A model generated the notes under the pieces. It was not told the origin of the DNA. It saw only the letters and a list, made by a program, of their open reading frames with translations, and did no database searches. Below, piece after piece: positions 60,802-64,000 of a stretch of DNA of 64,000 nucleotides. Made by a program: the position numbers and the translations under genes. The DNA is taken from the NCBI RefSeq assembly GCF_000725885.1, contig NZ_JODR01000019.1, positions 75,558 through 139,557 of the forward strand, given 5' to 3'. Numbering within the stretch: position 1 is the stretch's first letter; each line of letters starts with the position of its first letter. The stretch comes from Streptomyces albus subsp. albus. Its GTDB lineage: Bacteria > Actinomycetota > Actinomycetes > Streptomycetales > Streptomycetaceae.

Positions 60802-61443
60802 TCACAGGCCGAAGAACGGCAGGCACGGCTCCAGACCGGTGAGGGTGACCGGCACAGTGCGGCGGGCCTCCCAGTCGGCGCGGTCGAGGCGGAAGCGGTA
60901 CTGGGTACGGGCCCTGCCCTGCACGGCGACGGTCTCCCTGCCGTCCACGTGATAGCCGAGCTTCTCGGATACCCGGCGCGAGCGCGGGTTGTCCGTCATG
61001 GCGGCCGAGGTGACGCTGAGCGCGCCGAGCCCCGCGAAGGCCAGATGCAGCATCGCCGCCCGCATCTCCGTGCCGAAGCCCTGGTTCTGGTGGGCGGCGC
61101 CGAGCCAGGAGCCCGTCCGGGCCTCCCTCACGACCCCGAAGTCGTCCGCAATCAGGTCGTGGCGGCCGATCACCGTGCCCTGGTGGAGCACGGCCGTGCT
61201 CAGCGTCCAGGCCTCGGGCCGCCACTGCGCGACGGTGCCCAGGACGTGCTGGAAGCAGCCGCGGGCGCGCTCCGCGGGCGGGGCGGCCGTCCAGGGGATG
61301 CTGAACGGCATGTCGGCCTCGTCGTGCACCGGGCCGGCGGCCAGCCGGGACAGTGCGTCGAGCGTCGGCCCGTCGGGAAGTCGCAGCTCCAGGCGGGGTG
61401 TTGTCAGTCTCAGCCCGTAGAGGGGCCATACCTCGGCTTCCAT
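60802..61443 (-). CDS. GNAT-family N-acetyltransferase (RimJ/RimL-like)
   Basis: A 213-residue acetyltransferase: TTPRLELRLPDGPTLDAL at the N-terminus, SWLGAAHQNQGFGTEMRAAMLHLAF is the acetyl-CoA motif (QGFGTE), then NPRSRRVSEKLGYHVDG. This matches the RimJ/RimL type that acetylates protein N-termini or amines; substrate unknown. It ends 60 bases past the groEL terminator, convergent with groEL, and starts about 90 bases from the GntR-TetR regulator on the same strand. Confidence 0.85.
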   Translation of the reverse strand: MEAEVWPLYGLRLTTPRLELRLPDGPTLDALSRLAAGPVHDEADMPFSIPWTAAPPAERARGCFQHVLGTVAQWRPEAWTLSTAVLHQGTVIGRHDLIADDFGVVREARTGSWLGAAHQNQGFGTEMRAAMLHLAFAGLGALSVTSAAMTDNPRSRRVSEKLGYHVDGRETVAVQGRARTQYRFRLDRADWEARRTVPVTLTGLEPCLPFFGL

Positions 61444-61531
61444 GACGGGAGGATGCCGGAGCGGCCCCGCGCGGTCGAACGGATTATGGACGTGGGCGGG
61501 GCGGTCGCCGGGTCGCGGGGAGTGCCGGTCT

Positions 61532-62497
61532 TCAGGGCTGTCCGCTCAAGCGGGCCACCCTGTCGAGGATGGCGGCGAGACCGCTCTCGAACAGCTCGTC
61601 CAGGCGCAGGTCGTAGCCGCCGTCGGCCAGCGCCTCCAGCACCCGGGCGAAGGCCGGGTACGCACCGGAGGCGGTGAGCTGGGCAAGGGTGCCCTCCTGC
61701 CGGTCCAGCCATTCCTGTTCGGACAGACCGGTGCTGCTGCGGGCGGCGGTCTCGCGCTCCCACTGGACGGCCAGCCCTTGGACGTGGCTGTAGAAGAGCA
61801 CGTTCACATCGAGCATGGTGGCCGGTGACAGCCCGCGGCCCTCCAGGGCGCTGAGCATCCACTCCGAGTACGCGATCAGATTGGGCAGCAGCAGGGGGCG
61901 GGTCAGCGGACCGATCTGGGCCAGCCACGGGTGGTCCCGGTGCCGGCGCCACAGCCACCGGGCGCCCAGCTCCAGGCGGGCCCGCCAGCCGTCGGGGGCG
62001 TCCGCCGGGGCGGGCAGCGGATGATCGCCCAGGACGGTGTCCGCCATCATCAGCAGCAGGTCGTCCTTGCTGTTCACATACCGGTACGGGGCCATCGTGG
62101 CGGTGCCGAGCCGGGCGGCGACGCTCCGCATCGAGAGAGCGGAGATCCCTTCGGCGTCGGCGAGTGCGACGGCGGCCCGCACGATGCGCTCCCGGGTCAG
62201 CTCGCCCCCGCCCGTGGCCCCGGTCCCCGGTTCCGGTTCCGGCGCCCGGTTCCTGCGGGGTGCCGCCGTCCGGCTGCGCGGGGCCGCGACGACGGTGCCC
62301 ACCCGTGGCCGGGCCTCGACCAGCCCGTCCTGGCGCAGAGCGGTGAGGGCCTTGGTGGCGGTGGCCAGCGCGACGTTCCACTCCCGGGCGAGCTGCCGGG
62401 TGGAGGGCACCCGGTCGCCCGGGGAGAGCTCGCCGGAGGTGATGCGCCGGCGCAGGGCGTCCGCGATCCGCGCATACGGGGGAGTGACGTCGGTCAC
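61532..62497 (-). CDS. GntR-TetR fusion transcriptional regulator
   Basis: A 321-residue regulator with two DNA-binding domains. An N-terminal GntR winged helix (RIADALRRRITSGELSPGDRVPSTRQLAREW, residues ~8-70) is followed by a short Ala/Pro/Glu linker. A full TetR domain (ERIVRAAVALADAEGISALSMRSVAARLGTATMAPYRYVNSKDDLLLMM) then leads to a ligand-binding C-terminal half. GTG 62497 has GGAGG upstream. It is divergent from an FAD monooxygenase, with paired operator-like sites between, the usual setting for a local repressor sensing a small aromatic compound. Confidence 0.88.
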   Translation of the reverse strand: MTDVTPPYARIADALRRRITSGELSPGDRVPSTRQLAREWNVALATATKALTALRQDGLVEARPRVGTVVAAPRSRTAAPRRNRAPEPEPGTGATGGGELTRERIVRAAVALADAEGISALSMRSVAARLGTATMAPYRYVNSKDDLLLMMADTVLGDHPLPAPADAPDGWRARLELGARWLWRRHRDHPWLAQIGPLTRPLLLPNLIAYSEWMLSALEGRGLSPATMLDVNVLFYSHVQGLAVQWERETAARSSTGLSEQEWLDRQEGTLAQLTASGAYPAFARVLEALADGGYDLRLDELFESGLAAILDRVARLSGQP

Positions 62498-62518
62498 AGG
62501 GGGCCTCCTGGCTGGGGC

Positions 62519-62591
62519 TGTACTAGGACAGAGGCTAACAGCGCGAAAGCGGGGCGGCGGGGTGGTCGTCGGAGGCTCCTGTCCTAGCGCA
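62519..62591. promoter_or_regulatory. Paired operators in the divergent regulator/monooxygenase promoter
   Basis: Site 1 TGTACTAGGACA (62519-62530) and site 2 TGTCCTAGCGCA (62580-62591); CTAGGACAG (62523-62531) and CTGTCCTAG (62579-62587) are exact complements. Each overlaps a CTAG-containing -10-like sequence of one of the two divergent genes. Confidence 0.6.
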
Positions 62592-62692
62592 GTCGCGGAG
62601 TTGAAGGGTGCCCGCAGCTGCGCGTACGGCGTACATTCACGGCTCGGGAGGTGTGCACCGCCTCCGCGTACGCCGTACACAAGGAGTCCTCC

Positions 62693-63802
62693 GTGAAGAC
62701 TGTCCTCATTTCCGGCGCGAGCGTCGCCGGCCTCGCCCTCGCCCAGCGGCTGCACGCCCACGGCTACGCGCCCACCGTCGTCGAGCGTGCCCCCGCCGTA
62801 CGCCGCGGCGGACACGCCATCGACGTACGCGGCGCCGCCCTCACCGTCCTGGACCGGATGGGCCTCCTCGACGGGGCCCGCCGGGCCCGCACCCGCACAC
62901 GCGGCATGTCGATGCTCGACGGCGACGGCAACGAACTGTGGCGCTCGACCGAGATGACCTATAGCGCCGGCCGGCTGGACAGCGACGACATCGAACTGCT
63001 CCGCGAGGACCTGACGGCCCTGCTCCACCGGAACGCCGATGCCCACACCACCTTCCTCTTCGGCGACGCCATCGCCGCGCTCGACCAGGCGCCGGACGGA
63101 GTGCACGTCACCTTCGCCGGCGGCGCGCGCCGCACCTACGACTACGTCGTCGGCGCCGACGGGCTGCACTCCGGCGTCCGCCGCCTGGTCTTCGGCCCCG
63201 ACGCGCACCACCTGCGCCACCTCGGCTCCTACGTGGCCGTCTTCACCGCTGACAACTTCCTCGGCCTCCGGGACTGGCAGATCTGGTGCCAGGGCGAGAC
63301 CGCCACCTACTGCGTGTATCCGGCACGCGACAACACGGAGCTGCGCGTCACCCTCGGCTTCCGCTCGGAGCCGCTCGACCACGACCACCGCGACACCGCA
63401 GCGCACAAAGCCCTTCTCGCCGCACGTCTGGAGTCCCTGGGGGGCGACACGCCCAAGCTGCTCGACGCCATGCGGACCGCCCTCGACTTCTACTTCGACG
63501 CCATGGCCCAGGTGCACATGGACCGGTGGTCCCGGGGGCGCGTCGCCCTCGTCGGCGACGCGGGATACTGCGCCTCGCCGCTGTCCGGCCAGGGCACCAG
63601 CCTCGCCCTCGCGGGGGCCTACGTCCTGGCCGAGGAACTGGGCCGCTCCGCCGACCCGGCAACGGCCCTGCCCCGCTACGAGGAGCGCATGCGGCCCTAC
63701 GTGGAGTCCAACCAGGCCCTCGCCACCGAGAACCCCGGCGAGGGTCCCTCCGAGGAGTCCCTGGAGCGGGCCAAGAACGCCCTCGTGCTGGGCGAAATGT
63801 GA
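62693..63802 (+). CDS. FAD-dependent monooxygenase (TetX/PHBH type)
   Basis: A 369-residue flavoprotein hydroxylase. The GxGxxG FAD motif appears as VLISGASVAGLALAQRL, followed by VVERAP; the DG motif region is DYVVGADGLHSGVRRLV and the second FAD motif is GRVALVGDAGYCASPLSGQGTSLA. GTG 62693 has AAGGAG 7 nt upstream. It oxidises an unknown small molecule and may be induced by the same compound through the divergent GntR-TetR regulator. TetX-like proteins include antibiotic-modifying enzymes, but no such role is shown here. Confidence 0.9.
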   Translation: MKTVLISGASVAGLALAQRLHAHGYAPTVVERAPAVRRGGHAIDVRGAALTVLDRMGLLDGARRARTRTRGMSMLDGDGNELWRSTEMTYSAGRLDSDDIELLREDLTALLHRNADAHTTFLFGDAIAALDQAPDGVHVTFAGGARRTYDYVVGADGLHSGVRRLVFGPDAHHLRHLGSYVAVFTADNFLGLRDWQIWCQGETATYCVYPARDNTELRVTLGFRSEPLDHDHRDTAAHKALLAARLESLGGDTPKLLDAMRTALDFYFDAMAQVHMDRWSRGRVALVGDAGYCASPLSGQGTSLALAGAYVLAEELGRSADPATALPRYEERMRPYVESNQALATENPGEGPSEESLERAKNALVLGEM

Positions 63803-63824
63803 GGGCGCCCATAGGGGACAGGTC

Positions 63825-63847
63825 ACATACGACCTCGTGTCGTATGT
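63825..63847. promoter_or_regulatory. Inverted repeat after the monooxygenase gene
   Basis: ACATACGAC-N5-GTCGTATGT, 23 bases past the stop. It could be a terminator or an operator for a gene beyond the window end; the variant GGTCGTAGGTCACATG at 63915-63930 shares half-sites. Nothing else is seen to 64000. Confidence 0.4.
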
Positions 63848-64000
63848 CCGGTATGCCGGGATCGGGGGTGGGGGTGGGGCGGTTTCCCGTATCGGACATA
63901 ACGGACTATGCGGGGTCGTAGGTCACATGTTTGCGGGGGTGGGGAGCCGGTTCCCAGGGTGGGTGCCAGGTCGCGAGGAGACCGGGCAACGGCCCGCCGC

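Overview
The window is about 64 kb of very GC-rich actinobacterial chromosome, almost certainly Streptomyces. The evidence is the strong third-position G/C bias, frequent GTG starts, GTGA/ATGA stop-start overlaps, leaderless genes, CIRCE, PHO, DasR and BldD-type sites, and core gene order. From memory (no search was possible) the order phoU-phoR-phoP, carD-ispD-ispF, cysS-rlmB, msiK, the quinone reductase, terD, the GGDEF gene, nagA-nagK, otsB-otsA, thrC, csp and groEL follows the S. coelicolor segment around SCO4209-SCO4296.

1-13.2 kb: tail of a DUF397 gene, an MFS exporter with a tiny overlapping membrane peptide, an SDR dehydrogenase, a PucR-type regulator with a large repeat insertion, an MHS-type transporter broken by one amber codon, gpmA, an orphan sensor kinase, a new Cys-rich mini-protein, and phoU divergent from phoR-phoP. 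13.2-25.6 kb: lipoprotein, carD, ispD-ispF, then a cassette (GNAT, solute-binding lipoprotein, fused two-domain ABC permease, MFS, PPOX enzyme) lying between ispF and cysS-rlmB. 25.6-30.7 kb: DoxX protein, sugar nucleotidyltransferase, exported protein, msiK (the ATPase shared by sugar ABC importers) with a DasR-like site, and tRNA-Thr(UGU).

30.7-36.5 kb: accessory region of lower coding density next to the tRNA, with small membrane, Cys-rich and exported proteins, gene relics, a cold-shock-like protein and a short MltG paralogue. As I recall, S. coelicolor carries its contractile injection cluster here; none is present in this window. 36.5-44.6 kb: quinone oxidoreductase with a SoxR-like box, pentapeptide-repeat protein, TerD, ArfB-like release factor, flavin reductase, and a GAF-PAS-GGDEF cyclase (cdgB-like) with a BldD-like palindrome but a frameshift in a C8 tract, followed by a CBM-like membrane protein.

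44.6-55.8 kb: carbon metabolism. PfkB kinase and nagK-nagA (with a dre site) handle amino-sugars. An Rrf2 regulator and an SDR/SnoaL pair share a GTAAC-N7-GTTAC operator. A Tat-type sugar-binding lipoprotein, otsB/otsA (trehalose) and gpgS (glucosylglycerate) follow. 55.9-64 kb: a SAM-I riboswitch controls thrC and a MoaD/CysO-like sulfur carrier; then a cold-shock protein, groEL under tandem CIRCE, a GNAT enzyme, and a GntR-TetR fusion regulator divergent from an FAD monooxygenase with paired operators.

Recurring traits are at least fourteen genes with leaderless geometry (TANNNT, 6-7 nt, start codon), several proteins enlarged by low-complexity repeat insertions, and three disrupted reading frames.
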